Positions 21,026 through 34,400 of a stretch of DNA of 64,000 nt are shown here, piece by piece. A program made the position numbers and the translations under genes. Origin of the DNA: Anaeramoeba flamelloides (lineage: Eukaryota; Metamonada; Anaeramoebidae); assembly GCA_027625915.1 (NCBI GenBank), contig JANTQA010000076.1, forward strand, positions 1,798,001-1,862,000, in the 5' to 3' direction. The notes beneath the pieces are model-generated. The model was given only the letters and a program-made list of their open reading frames with translations. It was not told the DNA's origin and did not search any database. How positions within the stretch are numbered: position 1 is the first letter of the stretch; every line of letters starts with the position of its first letter.

Positions 21026-21844
21026 ATGACTGAACAACCAGTACCATACGTCGATGCCAAGTACCTTCACGACTCCACTTTAAAGAAACTTGAAACCAAG
21101 ATCAGCTCAATTGAGGAATATGTACCTGAAATCAAACCTAAAAAAAACAACCCTGATCACAAATTAGCTATTATCTTAATGGATACCATTTACCATATCA
21201 AAGGAGGAGGACAACATTGTGACGTTGGGTTTATCCGATCTAAACGAGAAAACGGCCCGGTTTTTGAAGTTAGCCTGGTTGTGTTAACAAAAGCAAATAA
21301 AGTAATTCATATTGGGAAATATGTTGACGAAGAAAGCCAATTTGAAGAAAACGAAGAAATTGAAATGGAAATCGATTGGGAAAAGAGATTCACGAATATG
21401 CGTTTACATACAGCAGGCCACATCTTGGCAACCATGATTGACGAGGTAACAGAATATAAAAGCAAGCCGTTTAAAGGCAACCATATCAAAGGACAAAGTG
21501 CTGTTGTATTTAAAGGCAACCTTATTGAAGATAACAAGGAATTTTTACGTGAAAGGAACAACATCATTGCTCATTTACAAGAAACAATTGACCAAATTGT
21601 CAACAAAAATTTGCAAATTAAACACAAATTTATTACCAAAGAGGACTTCCCAAAATACAAACTTATACTTCCTTATGATCTTTTTAAACTCGATAAAGTC
21701 AGAATCGTTTGGATTGACGGGTACCAACCTAATTCATGTGGCGGGACACATATCCAAAATACATCAGAAATTGGAAGAATCAAAATCAAAAAGATTACTC
21801 AGAAAAAGGGCATAGTTCGAATAAGCTACGACGTTACTGATTAA
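21026..21844 (+). CDS. AlaX-like alanyl-tRNA editing protein
   Basis: 272 residues. The free-standing AlaX family hydrolyses Ser or Gly wrongly attached to tRNA-Ala, in the cytosol. Signatures visible are MDTIYHIKGGGQHCDVGFI (residues 52-70, the GGGQ region of the editing fold), the zinc motif HxxxH at H128/H132 (RLHTAGHIL) and its partner CxxxH at C238/H242 (SCGGTHI). A short SAD-like tail, GRIKIKKITQKKGIVRISYDV, completes the domain. There is no catalytic aminoacylation domain, so this is not a full alanyl-tRNA synthetase. The roughly 40 residues before the editing fold are acceptable for the family. The ATG at 21026 is preceded by AACACAAACA. No intron is needed. Confidence 0.9.
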   Translation: MTEQPVPYVDAKYLHDSTLKKLETKISSIEEYVPEIKPKKNNPDHKLAIILMDTIYHIKGGGQHCDVGFIRSKRENGPVFEVSLVVLTKANKVIHIGKYVDEESQFEENEEIEMEIDWEKRFTNMRLHTAGHILATMIDEVTEYKSKPFKGNHIKGQSAVVFKGNLIEDNKEFLRERNNIIAHLQETIDQIVNKNLQIKHKFITKEDFPKYKLILPYDLFKLDKVRIVWIDGYQPNSCGGTHIQNTSEIGRIKIKKITQKKGIVRISYDVTD

Positions 21845-24800
21845 TTGACCATTTAATGATTTGGATCAACCAATGGTTGATTAATAGATTGCTTTATCAT
21901 TTGTTTAGCAGATTGATCGGTGACCGATTATATTTCATAAGGATCTTTTAAATAATTTGGAAAGAATATTAAAAAAATAATATCAAAATTAAAAGTCCTA
22001 CAAGAAGGACACACATCAATTTGTTATAAAACAATAAAAACCACACGAAATTAAATACATTTTTTTTTTTTTTATTTTATTTTTTAATTAAATTATTTTT
22101 TGATTGATTTATTATTTCAAATAATATGGAAAAGAGGATTTCTCTAAAAATTGCCAATACTAAACACATTTCATAGTTTTTATACCACCTTGAGAAACAA
22201 GAAACTATATAGAATTCGATATATACCTTCTTTTATTAGCCCTGATTTTAAACTCGAGGGTTAAAAAAGTAATAAAATAGAAATTTTAAAAAGAGCATTA
22301 AATTAATCATCATTTTTTTTTTTTTTTTTTGTATACATTCAGAGTGAAAATCAAACTTTCACGTTTTTATTTTCTAAAAATCTTGTGAAAATTACAATCT
22401 TAAATACTTTAAGAAAAGTAATTCTAAAAACTATTTCCTTTGTTTATTTTTTCACTCAAGTTTTACATTCATTTTTATTATGATTTGTCTTTTTTTTCTC
22501 ACTGGGGATATAAAAATTACTAAAAAAAACATTTCTTAAAATTCATTAAAAATTATCTCATTATGGGATGTGATATTAAATACTTTTATCAAAAATTCAT
22601 TAGTATTTTTTTATTTATTTAAAATATTTTTTTTTAATTAATCATTTGTATTTTTAATCATTTTATAAAATAAGATATTATGTTAAAATTTTTTTTTGGG
22701 TTTATCAGTGGTTTTTTATTTATTTTCTTTTGAGGAAAAATGAATCTTAGTTTATAACAATGATCCCTATCTTTTTATCTTACTTGGAATATCTTTTATT
22801 AAAAAGATATACTATATACCCTTTATATAATGATTATATTATATATACCCAATTCGAAAAATTCAGACACCCATAAAATCAAAAATCAGCAAAAAAATCA
22901 ATTTATTTTATTTTTCCAAAAGTAATATAAAACCTCAAATGAATAAAAGGGTCTTAATGCTATTATAAGTAATCATTTTCATCCAATATATATATATATA
23001 TATATATAAGCAATAAAAAAATTGATGTGCCTAAAAATAATTTCACGAGCGGAATAAAAAACGTATACGTAAATTTGTTGAAATTTCACAAACAATTTAG
23101 ATCCCAAAAAAGAAAAAAAGATAAGAAAATAATAAAAAATAGGATTTTTTTAAATATAAAGAAAAATCATGTAGAAACATTGGTATACCCTGGAAAAGTA
23201 TAAATATGTTTACTCTCTTAATTATTTTCAGTTTAAGAATTTAAAGTGCCAATAATTTTGTTTTTTATTACCCATTCATTAAGTTCACAAAATTACAAAA
23301 AATAAATTTCTTTGCAAAGTAAATGTATACACAAAATACTACCCAAAACATGAAAACAGTATTAACCATGTTAAAAGTAAATTTCAATTGGAATAAAAAC
23401 ATTTTATACCACAAACAATCCTCTTGCTTCTTCTATTTAAAAACTTAATTATTTAACACCCACTGTTATATACCAGAAAAAACACTTATATATATATATA
23501 TATATTCACATATAAAAAAAAAACTTTACATATAAATGAGTAAAAAAAAAATACATACATTCATTTTAAAATATTTTTATTGTAGCCAATACTTATAAAA
23601 CAATTTTAATATATAAAATTAAAATAATTATTTATTGATTCTCTCTAAAAAATAAATTTTATTGTTTATATGTTATTATTTTATTTAAACTATGAAAATT
23701 TCTGAGCCCAATTTTATATCATATTTTTTGTTATAAAAAATAGTAGTTTTTTTTTTCTTTTTGAAGGGATTTTTTTTTACTAAGATATTTAATGTCAGTA
23801 AAATTCCCAAAAGAATCAAAAACTTTTAAAGGAATTTGACTGTTTAAAAAAATTGATGAGTCCTTGTCATATTAATTTTTTTTTGAAATTGTTTAATATT
23901 TTTTTTCTAAAAAAAGGTACTTTTTATTTTTTTTTTTTGGAATACACTGTTGAATCCATTTTCGGATATATACCCAATATTTACAGTACCTTCATTATAA
24001 TTACCACCCAGCTTTTAAATTCTCATTTAAATATTTGGACTACCAATTCAGAGATATTTATATTAAATATAAAATAAAATTCTGCTCTTTTTTGGATAAA
24101 AACAAACGTTCCTAGCTTTTTTATTGGTTTTTAGAAAATGGCCACTATCCGGCACCTACAGAAAACCCTGAAAAAAAAAAAAAAAAAAAAAAAAAAAAAC
24201 AGTGGGTATGACATTAAAAGATAGTTACCAACTTAATTTTTGTATAAACCTTATATTATAAAGAAAATTTCCTGAATTAAAGGATAAATCATTTTCATGA
24301 TAAAAAATCAAATTTTTGAATAATCCAAAAAGCTGATTGTTGTCGAAAAAAAAAAATGAAAATGGGAAAAAAAAGTTAATATGTAATTGAATCCAAGACT
24401 TTGGTTAAACTACTCATTTTGTGAATAACAAAATGATGGATTGCATTTTGAGGTTCATTTTTTTCTTCCTTTTAATCTAAATTACTTATTATTTTAAAAA
24501 AAAATTTAGATCTGTGTCTATTTCCAAATTAAATTTGTACTTTTTCTGAATCTTTAAAATAGGTAAATTTTTCAGATCTTTTTAATGATCGATCAATAGA
24601 AGAAATATCTTGACTTTGAAACAGTTCTCTAAAAAAGTTATTATGATTGGTACTTTATTTTTTCAAAAATTTTTTACCTTTCTAGGTTTCTTATGTTTTT
24701 GTGATTTCTGAAATGTCTGAGATTTCCTTAATGTTTGCAATTAAAAAACATGTTATGTTCACTGTTTTAACCAAAATAGTAACAAATAAACAAAATTAAA

Positions 24801-24863
24801 AAAAAAATTAAAAAGTAAAATTTGGTCTTTATTTCACAAAAATAAAACATTTTAAGAGAAATT
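21845..24863. other. Gene-free stretch, AlaX-like to bZIP
   Basis: 3.0 kb, lying between two converging genes (AlaX plus, bZIP minus). It holds a TA microsatellite near 22987-23008, a long A-run at about 24172-24198 and several TATATACC-type strings. ACCCACTGT near 23460 and its inverse ACAGTGGGT near 24199 could be the ends of a decayed inverted-repeat element of about 750 bp. A 74-codon frame at 23853 looks like chance. Confidence 0.4.
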
Positions 24864-26327
24864 TTAAACGTTTATTGTCAATTTAGGAATATTATATGAT
24901 TTAAAATTTTCTTGTGAATCAATTTTGTGATTATTATCCAAATCTCTATTATTGTCAGTTTTTAGGTTTTGTTCATCCGCGTTGTGATCAAGCTGTTCAT
25001 AACTGCCATCACTACTATCCCCATTACCAACACCAACACCAACACTATCATCAGCACCAGCGCCAACATCAGCAACAGCATCGGCATCGGTATCAGCACC
25101 GTTGTGATAATCTTTTGTCAAATAACTGTAACCAAAATGGTCCACATTTTTTTTATTCAATTTAATTCGACTCAAGGAATAATCGTAGCCAGCATTTTGG
25201 CCAATGTCCCCCAAGTTGAAACAAATCCCGACAATGAAGCAAAATATAAACAAAGAAAAGCCAATAGTATTCTTCTTACTTTGCTTATTAAAAAATTTAT
25301 TATTATGTTTGTATTTCTTATGCGAAACATTTCCCTTTTGCCCCCGTTGTTGTTGAAATTGGAGGTTTGATTGCTCTGGTTCTTGTTCCAGTGATTGGGA
25401 CTGTGGCTGGGACTGTGGTTTTTCGTGTCTCCGCTTTCTTGAAACCGAGAATTGAGGATTTTCATTTTGGATTGTTTCCTCGAGGGGAGACATTTCTTGA
25501 ATTAAAGTTGAAAGCTGTTGGGTGCTGTCAATCTCTGATGGTTGTTTATCTTTTTTTAAAAAATTGAGTAATTGAGAAATTGCCTCGTTTTTTTGCTCGA
25601 TTTGTTTTTTCAAATTCGAAACAAGAGACTTGAGCGCCGAAATTTCGCGGTGTTGCTTAAACTCTTCATCCTTTTTTTTCTCCCTTGTCCTTCTTGCAGA
25701 CTCACGGTTCCTTTCGAGTCTTCGGAGCCTTCTTTCCTCTTTGGTAAGGTTTTTGACATTTTTAATATCCCTGATGGATGCAAGCTTTTGTCTTTTTTCT
25801 AATTCGTTTGGCTTTAAGCTTCTTCCTCTTTTGCTTGACTTTGAGTTTTTTGTCTTCTTTGTGATCATTGTCGTTTGTGTTTCCTGTTTTTTTCTTTTGA
25901 CGATTTTGATGATTTTTTTTTTTGTTCGTTGCTTTGGCTTTGTTTGTATTTCTTGTTGTGGCTTTGTTTCTTGCTTAATTTGCGGTGGCAGCTGCTGTGG
26001 TGCCTTCTCTTGTTTAATTTGCGGCTGATTAACACTCTGAAATTTGTTTTGAATGGGTATTTGTGCTAAATTAAACTTTTCGGTCTTAATGAGAGGAATT
26101 GGCTGGTTGAGTAATGTTAAGAGCGGAGAAGAATTTAGAATTTCTTCTTCTTGTTCGTCTTGGAGAATTTCATTAGGTGAACTAGGTGGTGATGAATTAT
26201 TATTGTTGATTGCTAAATCATCAAAAAGAAGTGGTTGGTATGTGACGTCATTAAAGGAAAAAAGATCGTCCACATTCAGTAATTCCATTTCTTCTTCATT
26301 TTCAAAATTTAATTGTGTAAGATCCAT
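24864..26327 (-). CDS. Membrane-tethered bZIP transcription factor, ATF6/CREB3-like architecture
   Basis: 487 residues. The N-terminal part (1-130) is acidic and then Gln/Pro-rich, like an activation region. The basic region at 199-219 contains NRESARRTR with the canonical N-x7-R (N207, R215). The zipper follows with L232, L239, L253 and V236, I243, I250, L257 in heptads. A single hydrophobic segment, about 355-372 (IGFSLFIFCFIVGICFNL), follows a basic, Gln-rich stretch. The remaining 115 residues are Asp/Gly/Asn-rich, and RIKL at 387-390 lies just past the membrane segment and fits the RxxL pattern cut by site-1 protease. The known family model (ATF6, CREB3, plant bZIP28) is an ER-anchored factor released by proteolysis under stress; that function is inferred from architecture. 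Its coding start contains a perfect CRE (26243-26250). Confidence 0.85.
   Translation of the reverse strand: MDLTQLNFENEEEMELLNVDDLFSFNDVTYQPLLFDDLAINNNNSSPPSSPNEILQDEQEEEILNSSPLLTLLNQPIPLIKTEKFNLAQIPIQNKFQSVNQPQIKQEKAPQQLPPQIKQETKPQQEIQTKPKQRTKKKIIKIVKRKKQETQTTMITKKTKNSKSSKRGRSLKPNELEKRQKLASIRDIKNVKNLTKEERRLRRLERNRESARRTREKKKDEEFKQHREISALKSLVSNLKKQIEQKNEAISQLLNFLKKDKQPSEIDSTQQLSTLIQEMSPLEETIQNENPQFSVSRKRRHEKPQSQPQSQSLEQEPEQSNLQFQQQRGQKGNVSHKKYKHNNKFFNKQSKKNTIGFSLFIFCFIVGICFNLGDIGQNAGYDYSLSRIKLNKKNVDHFGYSYLTKDYHNGADTDADAVADVGAGADDSVGVGVGNGDSSDGSYEQLDHNADEQNLKTDNNRDLDNNHKIDSQENFKSYNIPKLTINV
26243..26250. promoter_or_regulatory. TGACGTCA (CRE) inside the bZIP coding start
   Basis: A perfect ATF/CREB palindrome 77 bases inside the bZIP reading frame (encoding part of NDVT). 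It could mediate autoregulation or be coincidental with the coding sequence. Confidence 0.25.
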
Positions 26328-29300
26328 TTTTTAAATCTTTTAATCCGGGATTTGTTCTCTAATTAGCAAATTTAATTTGGAAGATAAGTATAAAAAATGA
26401 TTCTCTTTTGGAAAAAACAAAAATAGTTTTTTGACTTTAATTTTAACACGCTTCATGAAACTAAATTGAGTTATCTGATCATTTTGAGATTTATTGGTTA
26501 GACACAGAAAACCTAAAAAAAATTATTTTTAATTATTATTGAGGATGATGACCAGGATTTAAATTTTTTAAGTGAGTGTTAATTCTATTATTTTGGTATT
26601 TGATATTTTTTTAAATTTGAATTGTTTTCAAATTTAATTTTTGCTTATTCATGAAAATTTAAAGATCTTTTGTGACATGAGTTCTAATGAATTTAGATTT
26701 TGATCACTTTGTTTTGTTTAGAGAGTCCAAAGTTTGCTGTTTGATTATTGGATTAACTTTATTTAGATAAACTACTTTTTTTTACATAAACAGCATATTT
26801 TTCTTTTTTTTTGGATAAGGAAAAGAGTTATTATTTTAACAAAGACTCTCCAAACGACAACAAATAATTCAACTTTTGTTAAACGAAAGGTTTTCTTTCT
26901 AAGAATTCAATTATATTTAGTTTCGAAGTAAATTTAGTCAAAATTTTTCCTCAATTTTCATTTTTCAATTCGTAATATTACTTTCATTTTGGGTTCTAAT
27001 CTCACCGAATATAGACAAATGTCAAGAATAAAAAATCAAAAACATAACAATTCGAGATCACAAATTATGATCTATTTCTGTGAACTTTTTCGTTTGAAAA
27101 AAAAGCGCGTTGAAGTGAAAATTTTTAATCTTTTGTTATTTGACTAACAAAAAACGGTTTTTTTCTTTCAAAATATCTTATCTTCTTACTATTTGAATTT
27201 TGCAAAAAAATTACAATATGCAAAAATAGGAACATCTTCAATAAAAAAATCATACAACAAATTAAATAGGCGATTTTTTTTTCTTCTCTTTGAAATAAAC
27301 AAATAATTCAGTTTTTATTGGCGTCAATAGTATACCCAACAAAATTCAATTTCAAAGATTGAACTTTTTGACAGTTGTTTGGAAAAAGAGTAAAACAAGA
27401 AAAAAAAGGAAACATTATTTTTAATTGGGAACATTACTCTAAAGGAAAAGTAAAATCAATTCAAAAAAGAAACCAATTAACTTAAAATTATAACCCATTA
27501 TATTATTTTCAACCGAACCAATAAATACAATGTAAGTCTACATGATTATTGAAATTGTTCATGTGGCTTTTGAGATCGCAAAAAATAGTCAATTTTTTGA
27601 ACAAATTTTTAATAATTGATTAATCAAACGAAAACTCCTAACCAAAAAATAGTATTTAAAAAAACTATTATGGTTTTTTATCCTTCATTCTGTCTTGTGA
27701 CTTTTATTTGTTTTTTTTATTTTTTGATCTTAGTATGAATTTTCAGTAATGTTCACAATTTAAAACTGTGTTGATTTTTTTTTCCTTGTTTCACTTTTTT
27801 TATAGAATATTAATATCAATAATAGGTAATGATAATTACACTTATTTTAAGATATTTATATTTTTTTTCAATACTAGATATTATATATATATTATTCCGT
27901 TATTTTGATTATTTGTTTCAGTTATAAGGGGAATTTTCTTCAAATGGATTTTTTTTATTAATAAAATGAAACAAAAATATAACTATTTAAGAAGAATTGA
28001 TAATATAAACTTTAATTCAAACTTTTTAATATACTGAAATTATTTTTTTTTTAAAAATCCCATTTAATCAATTATTTGAGAATTTTTTATTTTGAACTAC
28101 CAACAAAGCGAAACGTCAATAATTATTTATCATTTACAATAGTAGTGGTAAATATAAATAAATAATAACCAACAGAAATTACTAAATCAGTTATTAATAG
28201 TTTTTGAAAGACTTCACCAAAAAAATGTATTAATAGATTTATTAAAATTCTATTGACAATTAAGGATAAATAATGTGATTAGATAACACCAACTTATTTT
28301 ATTCAAATTCTATATCAAAAATAACAAAATTAAAACCCTTTTCAAAGCTCTTCACACAATTTCCATTTTGATTGATTCACAAAGAAAAATTTCTTTGATT
28401 AATTTACAGAAAATAAAAAAAAAAGAACTAAAACTTGATAATGCAACAATCATTTAATTTTGAGAATTTTTATTTCCAGCTCATAACTATTTGTGAAAAA
28501 TAAAGAAAAAAATATATCTTGATATTTTTACACATATATTATTACACCCAACAGTTACATTCATGATTTTATGCACTTAAATTTCCATATTATTATTTTT
28601 TTTGTTAAATTTATTTTGTTTTAGTGACAAGTTTTTAAAAACGGGTTTCAAATTATATAAAATTGATGAATCAAGAAAAAATTAATATTTATTTTCAAAT
28701 GTTTCATATCATAACAGGAATACCAAAAAATAATTTTCTATTTTCTGATTTAACAACACCGATAAAAGAATTTTATTATAAGTTTAAGAGCAAAAAAAAA
28801 AAAAAAATATAACACCAAATTAAAAAAAAAGTAATAATTCAAGTAATACAAAACCAATCTCACTCACGAGCAATATTTTATTAATAAATTATAGAATATA
28901 AAATTTGGTACTATTTTTCTTGTTTTCAAAAATTTCTTGATTCAAATAATTCGAATAATTTGTAAATATAATTTGATTGATCAGTGGAGAAATCTTATTG
29001 TTTATAAATGACGTGTATAAAAATATTCTCACAAAAATAAAAAATCAAGTTTATCGATAATCCCTATACAAGATATACCCAAATTTGAAATAACTTAATA
29101 ATTATTACAATTTTTAAAAAATATCTAAATGTTTTTATTAATATTAAAAGAACATTTTGATTAATATTTTTATTATTATTATTTTTTTTTTATTAAAAAA
29201 AAATATAAAAAATATCAAATTAACAAGTTAAAACTGTTTCCAAAATAGTTTTTAACAAATTCGAAAAATTAAACTTAAATTAAAAAGAAATAGATTATAA

Positions 29301-31411
29301 TAGGATTATTTCGAAATCAAGAGTTAATAAAGCCAGTTCAATGTTTAATGAATATTTTTTGAATCAAAAATAATGAAAAAAAAACCTCAAATTAATCCAC
29401 AACATTTAAATTATAATAAAGAAAATGTTAAAAAAAAAATTCTAACAAAAATCTTCAGAAAATTTGAGTATTTTCTGTACTTTTATTACTGTTCGAAGTT
29501 TACACCCTTTTATGATAACCAATTGTGAAAGAATTTTAATTATTTCAACAAATTCACCCAAATAAAACATCCTAAGAACCCATAACATTTAAATATTAAT
29601 TCCCAAACTGTTGCAGATTTTCAAATAATTAAAAAAAAATACTATTTATAATTATTTTTAATATAATAATAAAGATTATTAAACGACATATTTTAAATAA
29701 ATATGTTTATTATTTATAATTGTAATAATTGAAAAAAAAAAAAAATAAATATACCTAATATTATCATTTAAATCACATAAAATTATATAAAAAAAAATAA
29801 ATAATCTTTTTTTTTCTAATCTTTAATGCTTCAGTAATTGATTTTATTTTTCAAGTTTTATAAAATAATATAATATATTAAATGCCACACCCCCTAAAAT
29901 AAATGACAAAAAATTCCTTAGAATTGGATTATATAAAAATTGAAATGATAAAAAAAATTTACATTTTTGTATTTCAAATAAAATATTTTAAAAATATTAA
30001 ATTATTTATATTCGATCGATTAAATGGACCCAAATAAAAATAATTTCCTAACATCTGTAAAAATAATAGCACTATTCACCATAAAGAAAAATCAAATCGA
30101 TTTAATAATTTGTTAAGGTGGGATAATTTAAATGAAACAATTTTTTTTTGAAAAATATAATTATTTCGTAATTTTTATGAATTCTATATACGGATTACAA
30201 CAAAATAAACCCATGGTGCCTGATCGGTTTTAAAAAAATAAATGAATTAAAAACAAGGGCATTTTGAGAAAAACGGGCCATATATCAACAGTTAATTTCC
30301 AATTTGAATGGTTGTTAATATATAATTTTGAAAACAAAGGCATTAGTTTAAAGGTGTCACCCTCGGTGATTTTTGAGATCCTGGAGATTTTATTAACATT
30401 TTTTTTCATTTTTCGAATGAGTATTATTTATTCTAAAGAAAGTTATAAAACCCTTAATTTGTAAAAGGGAGAAAATAATTGTCTATTAATTAGACCTAAT
30501 TGAATTCAATCAATTTTGAACTGAAATAATAGAATAAGTTTCAAATAAATAAAATAAACGCATTGATTACTAAAAAAAAGAAAAGATATACAAGTTTTAA
30601 TCTCATAATTGGATTATTTTCTTGAGTGAATTTTTAAAGTTTTTTTTCAAATTTTATTTAATTATACATCTTGAGTAGATCCCATGAATTTTTTTCTTGT
30701 TATTGAGATCACTTGTCACTAATTTTTTAAATTAATTGTATTTTTTGTTTCTATGTTATGGTAAATAACTTTTTCGTTCTTTGGATATTTTTTTATAAGA
30801 CCCTATTGACATTTTTTTAGTGATTTATCAATAAATTAGTATTGAGATTATTTGAAATTTTTCATTTTCATTACCTGAATTTTTCCTCCAAAATAAGTGT
30901 AATTTTATAATACTCTTTTTGAGTTCCAAGTCACTCATTAAGTACCTAACCATACTGATAAATGAATAGACGTTTTAGCAATCTGAGTTTTTCAAATTTT
31001 CTATAAATATTATTGATTGCAAGGAAAAAATTGAGAAAAAAAAATGATACATTTAAAAAGTTTCACAACAAGTTATTCTTTGGTACCTAATCAATTTAAG
31101 ACATATTTCAAAAATTACCTGTTTAAAAATAAAAACCTTTATTTTGAACTCTTTACCCTTAAACTATTGAAAAGAAGAAATTGTTCGACCTAATTTTTTT
31201 GCGAATAAATCCTCAATTGAAATAAATTATTCCCTTAAATGATTCTTTAACATTTCAATTAAACAAAATAAATCGATAGAAATTTGTATAAATATCTATA
31301 ATAAATTCTTAGTGCAGTTAACCTGAGTTTAATCAAATTTTAAGGTAAATCCCAAACACACAATTTTGAAATTTCATTTTTGTGTTTTTTTTTCAAAATC
31401 TCTTTCTGAAA
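26328..31411. other. Gene-free stretch, bZIP to TOM1-like gene
   Basis: 5.1 kb of AT-rich sequence between two divergent genes. The only structure I can support is the dispersed repeat copy at about 27375-27800. No RNA gene or credible exon was recognised. Confidence 0.45.
27375..27800 (+). repeat. Old dispersed repeat, copy 1
   Basis: Shares an ordered series of blocks with 34785-35290: AAGTAAAATCAATT, AAACCAATTAACTT, CAAATTTTTAATAATTGAT, AGTATT.AAAAAAACT.TTAT, and a TTTTTTTCCTT.TTTCACTTTTTT tail. The blocks are separated by small gaps, so the copies are old. Confidence 0.65.
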
Positions 31412-34400
31412 ATGTCAGATAGAACAGTTCACATTCTTTACTCTTGCTTGTCAGCTTGCTATTTCTTATTACTAATTCTTGCAATTTATAGATTATACTT
31501 ATTGTTGTCACGCGTTCGTTCTCTCAATTATCAAAAAGTAATTCCTACCAACAATAATTAAAAAAAAAAAAACAAAAAAAAAAAAAACAAATTCCAAACC
31601 CCGATCTTTAACTTTTGTTTTTAAACCTTAACAACAACAAGACTAAAAATCAAACGTGCATCCTCTTTCCAAATTTCCTTTTATTTTCTTTTCTTTTCTA
31701 AACCTCTTTTTTCTTTTCTTAAAGATATTTTTTTCAATTGTAATATTTGGATCTTTATTTAGATTTATTATATTTATTCAAATTGGTTTTGATCCAGATA
31801 TGTTTAAAAGTGCTTCGTCTTTAATAATCAGAGGCTTTATTACTATTTTTTTTCTCTCTGCTTTTCTCTTATTGATCTTTGCTTTGTAAGTTGCACAACA
31901 TTTCTTTTTCTTTTTCTTTTTCTTTTAATTTGACCTTTTTTTTTCTTTGAATTTTTCTTGTCTCTTTTGAATTAATTTTACCTCTTTTTTTATCAAAACG
32001 AGAAAAATAATATTTCTCCAATACACAACTCTTTCCAATGCAAACAGAAAATTGAATATGCAATAAAAAACATTTTTTAGTCAACAATTTGTTAATTATT
32101 TAAAATAAGAATCTCAAAGCCAGCAATTAAAACAAACTACCTCTAAAAAGAGTTCTTAATCAAAATTTTGAATAAAGACCAAGACTAAAAAATTGAATAA
32201 ATAACCACACCTTCTCCCTAAAAATTGAAAAATTCCTTCACAAATAAATTAAAATTACTCAAAAAAAGAAAAATTTTTTCTGATCTTCTTCAGGGAAGTA
32301 AAAACCATCAAGCCAAAATTTTCACATTTTTAAGATTTCCAAGAAGATTTGAAAACATTTTTTTTTTACTTTGGTTGTGCATCTAGTTGCTTTTTAGTAT
32401 TCAAAATTCGTGTTGAAAAACAGTATACAATTTTTTAATTTTAATTTCAAAGAAATGGCCACAATAGAATGACAAGTTGATTTGTTTTATCGACTTTGGA
32501 AAATGTTAAATGATTTAACTTTTGTTCTTATCTCAACACTCTATTGTGGCACATTTTATTTTATGTTTTAAAAAGAATTTAATAAATTGTTTGAAAGTAA
32601 GAAAACACTTTAAATCACAAAAAATAAACAAAACCACAACCAAAGTCAAAAAAAAATGTTTTCAAATCTTCTTGGAAATCTTAAAAATGTGAAAGTGTTG
32701 GCTTCTGATATAATACACTTATTATAATTGAGCTGACTCTACAATTTAAAAGGAACAATATGGGCTTGATCAAAAAAGGAGAGAGAGGAGGAAAGAAAAG
32801 AGATCATAAACAATATTTAGATCTCAGAATTTTATATTAAATTTTTTTGTGAAATATTTTGAATTTAAACTCAACTTCTGTGTTTAAAAAAATTGATTAT
32901 GTCAAGAGATTTTTTTAACTGCGATGAATTAAAAAATATAGAATTCGCTTAATGATACCTATTGTCCTGGTATATTTGTATTGTTAGTAAATCTGATATG
33001 ATAGTAAGTTGATATTCAAGAATTATTCCTTAATTGATAAAGTTTTATCTATGCAAATATTCAACAACCCATCAACCTGTTCTAAAACCAAAAGTAAATT
33101 ATCTTTTGATCTGATCATCGGCTTAATTTCTTTCTTTTGATGTATTTACAAAAATTAATTGATTTTTTTCTTTGAAGATCTTTGTATTTATCCAAATTAT
33201 TATTTTTCTAAATTCTAGAACTTTTCAAGTAATTTTAACATATTTCAAAGTATTAAATTGGAATTAATTTTTAATACTGATATGAATACCAATATCATGG
33301 TTTGTAACTTAAATCTTATCTAATCGAATCTCACAATTCCAAATAATTACACATTTTCTTAAAATTAATTAAGAATTGAAATAAAAATGATAAATTAATC
33401 TCGTACACATATAAAAGAATAATTAAGATAAATTCAAGGAATTTTTAAACTGTACAAAATAATGAATTTTAAAGATTCGAAAAGTAAAAGAAAAAGATAT
33501 TTTTTAAATTTTATTAGTCCAGATATTTTTTTTTAAATTGATTGAGTTAAAGTCGAGTAAATATTTTAAAAAAAGTTTTTAATAACTCTAAAAATAGTTT
33601 AAAAGTTAGAAAAAATGAGAGATATTTGTTTTTATGAGAAATCACAAGAATTATCTAGAAATTATGTTTGATAGTTTCCTAAGATAAAAAAAAAAAGTAA
33701 GTTTATTATTTTATTAATAATAAATAAGTTACTAAACCATTTCAAGAAAGGTAAAAAAGAAAAAAAAAAAAAAAAGAATTTAATTAATTAACAAAAAAAT
33801 TGTTTAATAACAGTAAAATTATATTACCAAATAAAATGAACTTCTTTTTAAAAGACATGGCACTATTAAAAAAAAAAAAATTAGATAAGAGATACCAATA
33901 AAATTTGAAATTCTCTTTTCTAAAGTCTAATTCTGAAAAAAAAATAATTATTACAATTTTTTTCAAGAGATCTATCGAATATTTGGATTTGTATAATATT
34001 TGAGGATAAAATTATATTCAAACAATTACTAAATATTATTTAAATAAAATCTGAAAATACAAAGCGAATGGATTTAGTCTTAGAGATCTCAAAAAAATAA
34101 TATCCATAAAAAAATTAAAGAAATTTCTCCAAATTTAATATTTTTAAGAATATTTTCTCTGAAATTTTTATTGATGATATTAGGTAAATTAAAGTTTTAT
34201 ATTTTTTTTTATTTTCAATTTTTGGAAAATCTAGAACTTAAGAGTACCAATATAATTTTTAATAAACTATCACATATTTCAATTCTAGTTGCTGTTATGG
34301 TGTTGCTACACCCTTAAAGGAGGCTTTTTTTTAAACACAACAATATTTTATAATATTTCAAAAAAATTTTCAAATGAACATGTGAAAAAAAAGGGAAAAC

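Noticed and set aside
23853-24077. 74-codon open frame, Phe/Ile-rich
   Set aside because: Composition follows the local AT content; no family resemblance or neighbouring exon.
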